A stretch of 64,000 nt of DNA from Guadua angustifolia. Its lineage: Eukaryota; Streptophyta; Magnoliopsida; Poales; Poaceae. Location: positions 37,246,466 through 37,310,465 of the forward strand of contig CM070512.1 in the NCBI GenBank assembly GCA_036346375.1, in the 5' to 3' direction. This document shows positions 11,972-21,993 of the stretch, in pieces. A program made the translations under genes and the position numbers. The notes beneath the pieces were generated by a model. It was not told the origin of the DNA. It did no database searches and saw nothing but the letters and a program-made list of their open reading frames with translations. Position 1 is the stretch's first letter. Each line of letters opens with the position of its first letter.

Positions 11972-12034
11972 CTTGCTCATTGATTTCAGTCGTGAAGTCA
12001 GAGTCGACTACGGCAGATTCTGAAACGTCGGAGT
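11972..12034 (-). other. LTR acidic mini-exon a, minus-strand LTR
   Basis: Open 63-nt segment between CGTAG and CAAG/GCAAG on the minus strand, reading DSDVSESAVVDSDFTTEINE then Q. Position, flanking signals and codon phase match the 81-nt segments in the LTRs of A and B, though the residues differ. Confidence 0.4.
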
Positions 12035-12160
12035 CTACGTGCAGATTAATGAAAGCAGAGCAAATAACAACTTTTAAGTAGGACAAAAAGAAATCATATG
12101 GAAAGAATCAAATAGAAATCTACTACGCGGAACAAGTGTGATTTTGGTTTAGAGTTTCTT

Positions 12161-12975
12161 GGCTGTATGTATAAATATTTTATTTATCTTTATTTATGAA
12201 CTGATTTTTAGTTGTCATGAAAGCATGAATTAAGATCCTCTTTACGACCTGAACCTTTGGTTTCTGTAGTTTATTTATTTTTATCTTTCAAATTCAAGAA
12301 GCTAAAATTATGTAGATACATGTGTTTATTTACGAATTCAAGATGCAAAAATTATTTGGATTATAGAATTAAGATCTACTTCTGTGCATCTGATGTTTTA
12401 TCTCTAATTGTAATTTGTATTTAATTTAGGGAATAAAATATTTATCTCCTACTATTTTCTCAGACCATCTTCTTTATTTTGGCCCAGGTTAAGACATTAT
12501 TTCATTTTGTATCTTTAGATAATTATCTTCCTCTCTATATATTTATTTTATTTATTTCATCATTATATTTCGGTGACTTAGTTTTTGTTGAATTATGATC
12601 CAAATTTAGAAGAAGGCTAACTGCCGGATAGAGCTCGCCCGTCACTACTGCTATGCGCCTAGACCCAAGTCATTTTCTCTCATCATACCCAATTAACTCT
12701 TGGCATCCTTGCATTGTTCAAGAGTGACTAGTGAGAAAATTCTTTAAACTTGCAAAATTACAAGAACAATGAGTTCATTTGACTAAGTTCATTGTTTCTA
12801 TTATGATCCAAATTTAGAAGAAGGCTAACCAGCCGGAGCGAGCGAGATCCGTCACGGGAGGCTAACCTCATCTTGAGCGGAGCCGAGACGGATCGTTGTT
12901 ATTCTTGACCTAGGTCATTGCCTTATATATGTTCATCAATGAAATACAAAATTTGGATGGGTGGTCATCACCGGG
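12161..12975. other. Unassigned AT-rich DNA with a 30-bp direct repeat
   Basis: No coding region is recognised. A 30-bp word (attatgatccaaatttagaa...) occurs at 12592-12621 and 12800-12829, each time followed by a GC-richer stretch with 'gccgga' and 'gatccgtcacgg'-like text. A 'caatgaaata' word near 12940 could be a polyadenylation context. It may be the remains of one more retroelement, but I cannot show that. Confidence 0.4.
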
Positions 12976-13447
12976 ATATATATATTTTTTTTATAATGAC
13001 CGATAAATTAAGTGGGCCATATAAAACCCACAATTTAATTAAATTAAATTGAGTTTTATTCAAATTTCACTAATTTAAGTGTTAAATTGTGAGCAAATTT
13101 ACCTAATTTAAGTGTTAAATTATTAGGTTTTTTCACTAATTTAACAAGATTAAATTGTGATGGTTTTTTTACCTAATTTAATTAAATTGTGGGTTTTACC
13201 AAATTACCTAAATTAATCTGTTAAATTGTGGAGAGTTACTACCTAATTTAATCTTATAAATTGGTTTTAAGAACCCACTAATTTAATTTAAATTGTAGGG
13301 TACCCATGAATTTAATTGATTAAATTCATCGAGTTAAATTCGTGAACTAAATTCGACGGTTTGCCCACGAATTTAGCTTAAATTCGTGGGTTTTGGCCTA
13401 AATTCGTGGGTTTTTGGCCCACGAATTTTTCCCTGTTTCTTGTAGTG
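12976..13447. mobile_element. CACTA-like element terminus, truncated
   Basis: The right end reads 'ccctgtttcttgtagtg', the complement of CACTACAAGAAACAGGG, a well-known grass CACTA terminus. Inside it lies a dense subterminal array of 'aatttaattaaatt', 'ttaaattgtg' and 'cacgaattta' words in both orientations. No matching left terminus was found upstream. The end stands exactly where the homology of the 5' LTR of retrotransposon A begins. Confidence 0.7.
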
Positions 13448-13790
13448 GCCGATTCGGCTTGGTCTTCTAGGAGGATCGTTGTGAGCCGTCGGATCGAGAT
13501 CCTACCGTCTTCATCAAGCCACGTCATTTACGAAACCCTAGCGCTTCGTAGCCGTTAGATCTTCATCGCATGGCTATCACCAACCCATACCGGTTCAGAA
13601 ACCTAATTAACTCGGGCCGTCAGATTTGGCAAGCAGACGAGATCGTGCCGTGTCTGGATTCTATAGTGACCGTCGGATCAAGATCGCATGGCTGCTCATC
13701 GTCGTCTCTGCGAAGAACTCGGAAACGCGCCGCCGTGTCGCCGCCGGACTCGGAATGCATGTCCGCCTTCCGTACGCATCATCTGAGGAC

Positions 13791-13800
13791 TATTTAAGGA
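13791..13800 (+). promoter_or_regulatory. LTR TATA-type promoter word
   Basis: TATTTAAGGA is embedded in a GC-rich stretch and conserved at 22707-22716 (3' LTR of A) and, as TATTTAAGG, at 35752-35760 (3' LTR of B). Conservation in three LTRs supports it as the core promoter. Confidence 0.6.
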
Positions 13801-14644
13801 CCCCAACCTGACCCCAAGGTTCCCCGTGAGTCGCCGCATCTTCTAGCCTTAGCGCCACTGTCAATAGAGCCTCGTGGAGCCCGCCGTAGTTCGCCGGAGT
13901 ACCGAGAAGCTTTTCGCCGCATTCCGTCGTCGCCGAGAGTCTCTTCCACCAATATAAGACCACGTCCGAGCTCACCTCGTCGTGCCGCGTCGATTCCGCC
14001 ATCACGTGGTCACCGGAGAGTGTCGTAGCGCCGAAAGTGAAGTCATCATCTTCAACTCCGGTACACCAGCACCGCCGCTCGCCATCGTCAAGGGCCGAGA
14101 GTTGGTGACCGTCGGATCGTTCACGTGCAGCACAGGTTTGTCCACGTCGCTTCGGTAGGTAACGGAAGCATCAGTAGATCATGACCGTCCAATTGACAGT
14201 ATGTGGTTGCGATTGCGCCACGTAAATTAGGGCAACAGGAAACCCCTTCTTCAAACCGTAGCCGTTTGATCTAGATCTAGTGGCTGTAGTCTCGCCACGT
14301 CATAAGGTTGGATAGTAACCGTTAGATTGGTTTCGAACGACCAGGATTGTGCCACGTGTCGGCCGTACCAACTAAACGCAGTGCTGACATCCCGCTTATG
14401 CAATAAATCGAATTTCCTTTATAAAAATAATTCGGATATTATTTGATTTCCAATTTTTCTGATTTCAGGAATTTGAATCTTCCGAGGGCTCGTTCTCCCT
14501 CATACGAACTCTGATTGAGGTGATTCAAATTTCTACAAATTTGTAAAATTGAGATCTATCTAATGGTAGGTTTGGTTTGAATTTTTGAGTTCATTTTTTC
14601 TTTGTTCTTGGTGTTTATTTGCTATTTCTTCTCGATTCGCGTAG

Positions 14645-14725
14645 ACGTTGAATTGTGCGAGGCTTCGGAGGAGGAATTGGCAACTCAGGAGCAAATTCTA
14701 GATCAAGACCAAGAGCTTAACCAAG
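14645..14725 (+). other. LTR acidic mini-exon a (5' LTR of A)
   Basis: An 81-nt open segment follows a pyrimidine-rich tract and CGTAG, and ends CAAG/GCAA. It encodes an acidic, Gln/Glu-rich peptide (DVELCEASEEELATQEQ and so on). Copies of identical length are at 23552-23632 (A 3' LTR, donor CAAG/GCAAGT) and 36583-36663 (B 3' LTR, with one TAG). The reading phase is one base in, one base out, so it would splice symmetrically. Confidence 0.4.
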
Positions 14726-15934
14726 GCAATTTGTGCTTTGATCATGTTGAACCCATATTACGAAAATTGCTATTTTGTTTTTACCTTATTGCATATTATT
14801 TCATGTGTATAAATGATTTCAAATTTAGTTTGGGATTTAGCTAGCATACCCATTGAAATATACCCTACCTTGCTAATTGTATGCCAAACTCCACTTGTCA
14901 CCCTAGGTTGGTTTACTATAGTTGGTTAATAATGAAATCAACATGGATGGTTAGATCGAGTTAGAATGCTTAGCCATGCCACGTCATCACATGTACTTGA
15001 ATCATTGATAATTAATCTTGACTAATGGAATATGGAACGATAATATGAACTTGTGTGTCATGTGTGGTCACACAAAGAGATTGAGTTGTTTGTGGCGAGG
15101 AGGTCACGCAACGATGTTGATTTGTGTATAGCACGTGGGGCTTGGTAATCAACCGGGGTTGGTAATCACTTAGATTGAAGTAAGTGGCAAGGGAAGGTGT
15201 GCTAGGGTGGGCCCGATGGGCAGAGGGTATGTGCAAGTCTTGCTTTGATCAAATCCTAAGGACTTAACCTTGCGAGCCTTTGACCTGAGTCAATCGTGCA
15301 ACCACATGTCTGTTATGGGGTAGCCTAGCTGACTAATTTGCAAAGTCTTAGCTTGAGTACTATCGTGGTGGTGTGAGTCCGGGTGTACGGAGGAAACTCA
15401 CATGGCGCAAGAGGGGGGCCCTGTTGTGGTGGTGTAACCCTTCAGTGTTGAAACCTCAGCGGGTAGTACTGGGTTAAGATGATGCATTGTAAAGGCTTTG
15501 TTATGATCGTTCACCTGTGTGGTGCATGGTTGTATCTTGTGGGTAAAGTGCATAACCTCTGCAGAGTGTACAAACTATTCGGATAGCCGTGCTCACGGTA
15601 TTGAGCAATGCTCGGGAATTACAGTCAAGGGGTAGTTAATTAAAATGGATAAATGGTTGGGATGGCAGGATGCCATGTGGATAATGGAACTTGTATTAGG
15701 ATGGAAACTTGGTTTGTTTGAGAATCAATGAATCTATTTACTATTATTATTTGTTTTACTGTCTTTTCAATCTATGTAATGTATGTATTCTTAAATGCTG
15801 CCTAGTTGCAAATATACCACTTAGCCATTCCTTTGGACTAAGCCCTGCATATAGCTATGGTAGAATTACATTCTGTGCACAACTTGTTGAGTACGTGCTG
15901 GTGTACTCACCCTTACTTAACAACCAACAAACAG

Positions 15935-15972
15935 TGGAGGAATCATCGCCCGAGTTGGAGGAGGATTTCCAG
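15935..15972 (+). other. LTR acidic mini-exon b (5' LTR of A)
   Basis: A 38-nt open segment lies between ACAG and CAG/GTGGAT. Joined to mini-exon a in phase it reads VEESSPELEEDFQ. The B copy (37865-37902) is open as well. In the A 3' LTR the acceptor region is altered (24831 on), so that copy may be dead. Confidence 0.4.
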
Positions 15973-16281
15973 GTGGATACGAGTCACTAGGCCAATCCTT
16001 GTCAGTCGCCTGTGGTGTGCTGATGGGACATCTACATCTTTTGTTTTTTTCCGCTGCAATTGTCTAAGTTTATTCTCAAGTCTATGCCCATGTGGCTGAA
16101 TAATGTAAGTGATCATAAGATCATACACTAGTTATATTAAATAAATGAAGTCTTATTATTCTTATCGTTGTGTTTGATGTGATGCTTACCGATGTTAAGC
16201 TGTGTGCACTAGCGTTGATCCGGGGACTAGTGCGGTAAAACACAGTTGGTTCAAATTGGTGAATTTGGGTCCCGATAGAGG

Positions 16282-16292
16282 TGGTATCAGAG
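16282..16292 (+). promoter_or_regulatory. Primer binding site, initiator tRNA-Met
   Basis: TGGTATCAGAG begins four bases after the LTR end and is complementary to the 3' end of plant initiator methionine tRNA. The match breaks after 11 bases. Confidence 0.85.
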
Positions 16293-16493
16293 TATACTGA
16301 CTGTAGGATCTGGCCTTAGTTAGCATGGTGGTATGTTAGGAAGTCCAAAACTATTTTCTAAAGGAAAAATCTAAATTGGATTATAACAACCCTCTTGACT
16401 TATCTTATTCTCTGCTCCTTACCCTTGCTGAAACTTTTGTTTTCTCGGGGCCATTTGAGAAGTGGTAGACTTATCTATTTCTCTTTTGAATAG

Positions 16494-17120
16494 ATGAGGA
16501 AGTCACAGTCGTACGGAGAGCTTGAGGGTAGCTATGTGATAGAACTCTAGAAGGTGCTCCAAGTTTTGGGAGGTTTCGCCAGGCCGATGTATCAAAGCCG
16601 AATTTGGATCGTCAATGGGGCCACTAGAGGAGTGGTGTGCAGACTTTTTATCTACACCAGAGATGGTGAGAAGACAAGCCAACCTATCAGCATCACGGTG
16701 AGGAGGGCTACTTGGGAGATCGGAATCCAGGAGGCTTCACGACTCGCCCTACGAAGGATATGCTACGACTACGGCCGCGAGCTAGACAACACTGTGTTTC
16801 GACTTCACCCCATAGTACGAGATGCTTGGAGCCCACACGTCACTCAAGGGGAGGATGCTACCACAGTGCATTTAGTACAATTTGCAGCTGCTCAAGAGGC
16901 TCATGCCCACGACACCGATGTAGAATTGAGGATGGTCTATGAAGCACTCAGGGTTACGGAAAAGGAATTACACGAGACCCGAGTGGCTTACGAGGAGAAG
17001 GTCATGGAGCTCGAGGAGGCATTACAGGAGGAAGGCCGCACCACATCAACATCATCGGAGGAAATGAAGTCTGAGTATGAGGAACAGGAAGCGCATCCGG
17101 TGGCTGGACACCGAGATTAG
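16494..17120 (+). pseudogene. Retrotransposon accessory ORF upstream of gag (copy A)
   Basis: This reading frame lies between the primer site and gag and is homologous to the intact frame in retrotransposon B (30408-31112). It starts at ATG 16494 and is broken at 16548-16550 by TAG where B has Trp (TGG), a single G-to-A change. It otherwise stays open to the stop at 17118. The N-terminal half has a conserved block (WIVNGATRG, ITVRRATWEIGIQEASRLAL, RRICYDYGRELDN). The C-terminal half is a charged heptad-like helix (ELHETRVAYEEKVMELEEAL) suggesting coiled coil. It has no zinc knuckle or protease motif, so it is not gag. Function unknown. Confidence 0.7.
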
Positions 17121-17472
17121 TTCGCGCCAGCGCCAGCTCACCCGCCAATGTATCCATCGGGGAGTTCCCGTGGGGGATGGCTAGAGGAATAGGAGTCTTA
17201 GGATCAAGTTGAGACTTGAGTATCAAGTCCTGTCAATGAGATAGCCTTACCATTTGTAGTAGACGTTAAGGTTGCGTGTTTAGTTTGGTTCTTATTGTTT
17301 GCTGGGTGTGCAGTATGTGTTGCATAGCCCGTAGGCTTTTGTAAGCAACCATACCAAGTATAATTAATAAAGACCTTAAAGTTTGGGTTTAACCTATTTT
17401 TCCCCGCTTAGGAATTCTTGCATCTTATCTATGCTACTTCTACCTTTCCTAACCTAAGAATCAATCAAGCAG

Positions 17473-18600
17473 GTGGTGAACACTCGTGGCAATAATGGAG
17501 TGTCAGGAAGTGGCCTTCGCCAGAATAACAGTCCTAATGATGGAACGCCACTGCAGCCAGCACCATCGGTAGACATGCAGAATTTAGGAGCTTTTCTAGC
17601 AGCACAGACTTAGCTCATGCAGACCATGATGCAGCAAATGCAGAGTATGGCCAATCAAGCTACAAGAGGCAATAATGTGCAACAAGGCAATCTTGGTCCG
17701 CATCCATACTCTAAACTATCAGACTTTATGAGGACCCGTCCTCCAACATTTTCAGGCAACACTAATCCTTTGGAGGCCAATGATTGGCTAAGGACTATAG
17801 AGAGAAAGCTGCATATCACGCGTGTGAGGGCAATGAGAAGGTGCTATATGCTTCGCATCAGCTAGAAGGAACTGCCGCAGAATGGTGGGAGAACTACTAT
17901 GCAGCACATGAAGCCCCGCGACGATCACTAGGGAGGAGTTCTCAGCTGCCTTTCGCCAATACCATGTGCCGGAAGGAATGATGGATCTCAAGAAGGAAGA
18001 GTTTAGGGCTCTGAAACAAGGAGGTCAGTCAGTGGCAGAGTATCTGAATAAGTTTATTTAGTTGACACGCTATGCACCTGAGGATGTGGTTACAGACAAG
18101 GCCAGGCAGTCCCGTTTCTTGAAGGGTTTAAACTCCGGACTGCAGGTGGGACTGATCACCCACAATTTCCCTGATTTTCAAGAATTGGTCAACAAGGCTT
18201 TGATCCTTGAAGACAAACGTAAGGAATTGGGTGAGGATCGCAAGCGTAGGATGGCTAGTCAAGCTGGACGGCCTACTCAGTTCAGATTAAGGATGTCACC
18301 CCAGCAGTTTACCAGGATTCAGCCGCAGTTGCCAAGCAAAACATCAGCCTCATCATCTCACCCCACCAGTCAGAATTTTCAGACATCAACACCAGGAGGC
18401 AACGCACCAGCAGGAAGTCAGCAGTCTGCTGTCAAGAAATGCTTCTCTTACAATGAGCTAGGACATTTCGCCAACAAGTGTCCGAAGAAGGGAAATGTTA
18501 CTCCAGTCCGCTTCAATTTGAGCACTACTCCAGCTACAGCTCCGGTAACGGGAGATAATCGAGTGCCAGTGCAGTCAGAGCATCACCTCAGACAGCAGTG
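17473..18600 (+). pseudogene. gag of retrotransposon A, broken
   Basis: Gag forms the virus-like particle and binds the RNA. The start matches the B copy, but ATG has become GTG (17473). In-frame TAG stops are at 17611 and 18059, both where Gln is expected. Frameshifts occur near 17815 and 17915. The middle carries the retrotransposon gag domain (EGTAAEWWENYYAAHE; LKKEEFRALKQGGQSVAEY; RFLKGLNSGLQVGL). The single zinc knuckle (18439-18483) reads CFSYNELGHFANKC: the second Cys is Tyr, which should destroy zinc binding. The junction with protease near 18600 also changes frame. Confidence 0.85.
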
Positions 18601-21600
18601 CGTGGAAGGATTAATCATATCACTGCGGATGAAGCCCAAGGAGCCCCTGAAGTTGTACTGGGTAAGTTTTTGGTTAACTTAGTACCAGCTACAGTCTTAT
18701 TTGATTCCGAAGCTTCACATTCATTTGTTTCTTGGAGTTTTGCAATGAAGAATGGATTTGCTGTTAAGAATCTTAAATGTGTGCTTTTAGTCCAAGCTCC
18801 ATGATCTGAACTTCGGTCTAGCCTTGGGTGTTTGGGAGTTAAGTTGCTTATGAACGGGATAGAGTTCCTAGCAAATCTTATCCTGTTAGATACCCAAACC
18901 TTGGATGTTATCCTAGGGATGGATTGGCTATCTAAGCACAAGGCTATGTTGGATTGTGGCCAGACAATGGTATCCCTAGAAAGCCCTAGTGGCAAGAAAG
19001 TGGAAGTGCGTGCAACCGCAGTTCATGATGGTCAGTTAAGGGTCAACAGTGTGAAGGTTGCTAATCCAGAAGATGTGCCAGTGGTTAGAGATTTTTCGGA
19101 AGTATTCCCTGAGGATTTACCAGGCATACCACCCGACCGGGACATTGAGTTCGTCATTGAGTTAGTACCCGAAACAGCACCAATAGCAAAGAGGCCGTAT
19201 AGGATGCTAACCGATGAGTTAGTCGAGATGAAGAAGCAAATTGAAGAACTGCTTGAAAAGGGTTTCATTCGACCAAGTTCTTCCCCATGGGGAGCTCCAG
19301 TTTTGTTCGTCAGAAAGAAAGATGGAAGTTTAAGGATGTGCATTGATTATCGTGCACTTAATGAAGTGACGATCAAGAATAAGTACCCCTTGCCTAGGAT
19401 TGATGATTTGTTTGATCAGTTGAGAGGAGCAGGAGTTTTATCCAAGATAGATCTCCGATCAGGGTATCATTAGTTGAGGATTCGGGAGGAAGATATACCA
19501 AAGACTGCATTCTCTACCCGTTATGGACATTATGAGTTTACGGTCATGTCTTTTGGACTAACGAATGCCCTTGCATATTTCATGAACATGATGAATAAAG
19601 TATTCATGGAATATTTGGATAAATTTGTGGTCATATTTATAGATGATATCCTGGTGTACTCCAAATCAGAAGAAGAGCACGCAGAGCATCTGCGATTGGT
19701 TTTGGAGAAGTTGCAAGAACAGCAGTTGTATGCTAAATTCAGTAAGTGTGACTTTTGGAAAGAGAAAGTAGAATTCCTTGGCCATGTAATGACAGCTAAA
19801 GGAGTCGCTGTGGATCCAAGTAAAGTGGAAGCTATGTTACATTGGGAGTAGCCCAAGACGGTTACCTAGATCCGTAGTTTTCTAGGAATGACGGGATATT
19901 ACCGTCGGTTCATAGAAGGATTTTCGACGATTGCAAGACCTCTCACGCAATTGTTGAAGAAAGAGAAAAAGTTTGCATGGACGCCAGAGTGTGAGGAAAG
20001 TTTTCATGAATTAAAGAAACGGTTAACATCTGCACTTGTGTTAGTATTGCCAGATGCGCAGGGCAGTTTTGACATTTATTACGACGCCTCAAGGCAGGGT
20101 CTTGGTTGTGTATTGATGCAGAATGGCAAGGTAGTGGCCTACACATCAAGGCAGTTGAGGCCGCATGAAGGGAATTATCCAACGCATGATCTGGAATTAG
20201 CTGCCGTAGTACATGCTTTAAAGATATGGCGTCATTATCTCATTGGAAATTGATGTGAGATATATACGGACCATAAGAGTTTGAAGTACATATTCACCCA
20301 GTCAGATCTTAATATGAGGCAGAGAAGATGGCTAGAATTGATTAAGAATTATAATGTTGGGATCCATTATCTTCCTGGAAAAGCCAATGTGGTAGCCAAC
20401 ACTTTGAGTCGTAAAAGTCACAGTGTAAATATGATGGTAGCAAGTGATCAGCCGAAGTTGTGTGAAGAGTTTCAGAGGTTGAAATTGGAAGTTGTGCCGT
20501 AAGGATTTGTAGCTGCCTTGGAAGTAAAGCCAACCCATGAGGATCAAATCAGGGAGAGGCAAAGTAATGATGAGAAGATCAGCAAGATTAAGTCCAAGAA
20601 GGAGGAAGGTTTAGCAGAAGATTTTACCGTCGATGAACAAGGAGCCCTGTGGTTCAAAGGTCGAATTTGTGTGCCAAATGAGAAGGAGCTTAAGAACTTG
20701 ATTCTTGAGGAAGCACACGATTCCAAGTATTCTATTCATCCAGGAAGTGCCAAGATGTATTAAGATCTTAAAAAGAGATTTTGGTGGCCAAGTATGAAGC
20801 TTGAAGTAGCAGAACATGTTGCATTGTGTGATGTGTGTCAAAGGGTAAAAGCAATGCACCAAAAACCCGTAGGACTTTTGCAGCCATTAAAGATACCAGA
20901 ATGGAAATGGGAGGAAATTGGAATGGACTTTATCACTGGGTTGCCCAAGACTCAGAGAGGTTATGATTCCATATGGCTCATCATTGACCGGTTGACTAAT
21001 GTTGCTCACTTCATTCCAGTGAAGACAACTTATTCAGGGGATCGATTGGCAGAATTATACATGGCAAGAATTGTATGTTTACATGGTGTGCCTAAGAAGA
21101 TTGTGTCGGATCGAGGTACCCAATTTACCTCAAGATTTTGGGACAAACTGCATGAAGCAATGGGAACTCGTTTGAATTTCAGCACCGCTTATCATCCATG
21201 CAGATGGCCGCATGAAAGAGTTAATCAGATTTTAGAGGATATGTTGAAAGCTTGTGCGATATCGTACAGCACCTCTTGGGATAAATGTTTGCCATATGCA
21301 GAGTTTAGTTACAACAATAGTTATCAGGCTAGTTTGCAAATGTCACCAAATGAAGCCTTATATGGTCGTGCTTGCCGTACCCCGTTGAATTGGAATGAGA
21401 CGGGGGAGCATTCTGTGTTTGGGCCTGAGATGCTCAGAGAGGCCGAAGAAAAAGTTGCCATGATCAGAGAAAGACCAAAAAAGACAATCAAGGCGTAAGA
21501 GCTATGCGACAATCGCCAGTAGTGATTTGAGTTTTGAACCCGATGATTTCGTATCTCGTAGTTACTCCTTAAAGGTGTAAAAGGTTCCATGTCAAAGGAA

Positions 21601-21957
21601 GCTTGCACCTAGGTATGCCGGGCCATTTAAAATTTCGAGCCACCGAGGAGAGGTCGCAGACGCTTGAATTGCCTCACCATTGGCAGGAGTCCATGATGTG
21701 TTCCATGTATCCCAGCTCAAGAAATATCTCAGAGTGCTAGCAGAACAGACGCCGCTAGAAGCAATCGAGTTGCAGGAAGATCTGACTTATAAGGAGCAGC
21801 CGATCAAGATTCTGGACGTTATGGAGCGCAGGACCAGAAATAAGACCACTCGCTTTTGCAGAGTTCAATGAAGTAATCACTCTGAGAATGAAGCCACCTG
21901 GGAGCGTGAAGAGGATCTGAAGGCAGAATTCCCTAACCTATTCTCTAGTCAGTCCTA
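18598..21957 (+). pseudogene. pol of retrotransposon A: protease, RT, RNase H, integrase, chromodomain; broken
   Basis: One reading frame can be followed to about 21480 through many stops. Protease: LFDSEASHSF, with the Gly of the catalytic D-S-G changed to Glu. Reverse transcriptase: LPRIDDLFDQLRGAGVLSKI and the active-site word FIDDILVYS (about 19636). RNase H: YDASRQGLGCVL and TDHKSLKY. Integrase: HPGSAKMY and CDVCQR of the zinc-binding end, then MDFITGLP, VSDRGTQF and ERVNQILEDML with the D, D, E residues present. Chromodomain-like tail: PIKILDVMERRTRNK and NEATWEREEDLKAEFPNL. Stops at 18802, 19471, 19849, 19867, 20251, 20500, 20761 and 21869; most are single transitions compared with B. 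Frameshifts cluster at 21480-21670. Confidence 0.9.
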
Positions 21958-21980
21958 AATCTCGGGGTCAAGATTCCGTT

Positions 21981-21993
21981 AAGGGGGGAGGTT
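21981..21993 (+). promoter_or_regulatory. Polypurine tract of retrotransposon A
   Basis: AAGGGGGGAGGTT immediately precedes the TGTAACATC start of the 3' LTR. It is the usual plus-strand primer site. Confidence 0.85.

Larger units (their letters stand above)
10242..12160 (-). mobile_element. Degraded LTR of a Tekay-like retrotransposon, minus strand
   Basis: Read on the minus strand, this region has the same order of landmarks as the LTRs of retrotransposons A and B. These are an acidic mini-exon-like segment ending CAAG/GCAAG (11972-12034), a segment related to 'gggtaaa...cctctgcagag...tacaaact' (about 11090-11130), a 'gtactcacccttgctcaa' word near 10720, and a second acidic segment (10661-10701). 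Sequence identity is otherwise low, so this is a different, older family member. Neither LTR end is clear: the left edge meets the CACTA-1 terminus at 10241, and the right edge is not found. No internal coding region is attached. Confidence 0.55.
13448..16277 (+). repeat. 5' LTR of retrotransposon A, truncated
   Basis: It aligns with the 3' LTR from 'ccgattcgg' (13449; 22365 in the 3' copy) to the final CCCGATA (the 3' copy ends CCCGACA). The first 371 bp of the LTR, including the TGTAACATC start, are missing and replaced by the CACTA-like terminus ending at 13447. A TATA-like promoter word lies at 13791 and an AATAAA word near 16140, so the transcribed repeat region would be unusually long (over 2 kb). 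Confidence 0.9.
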
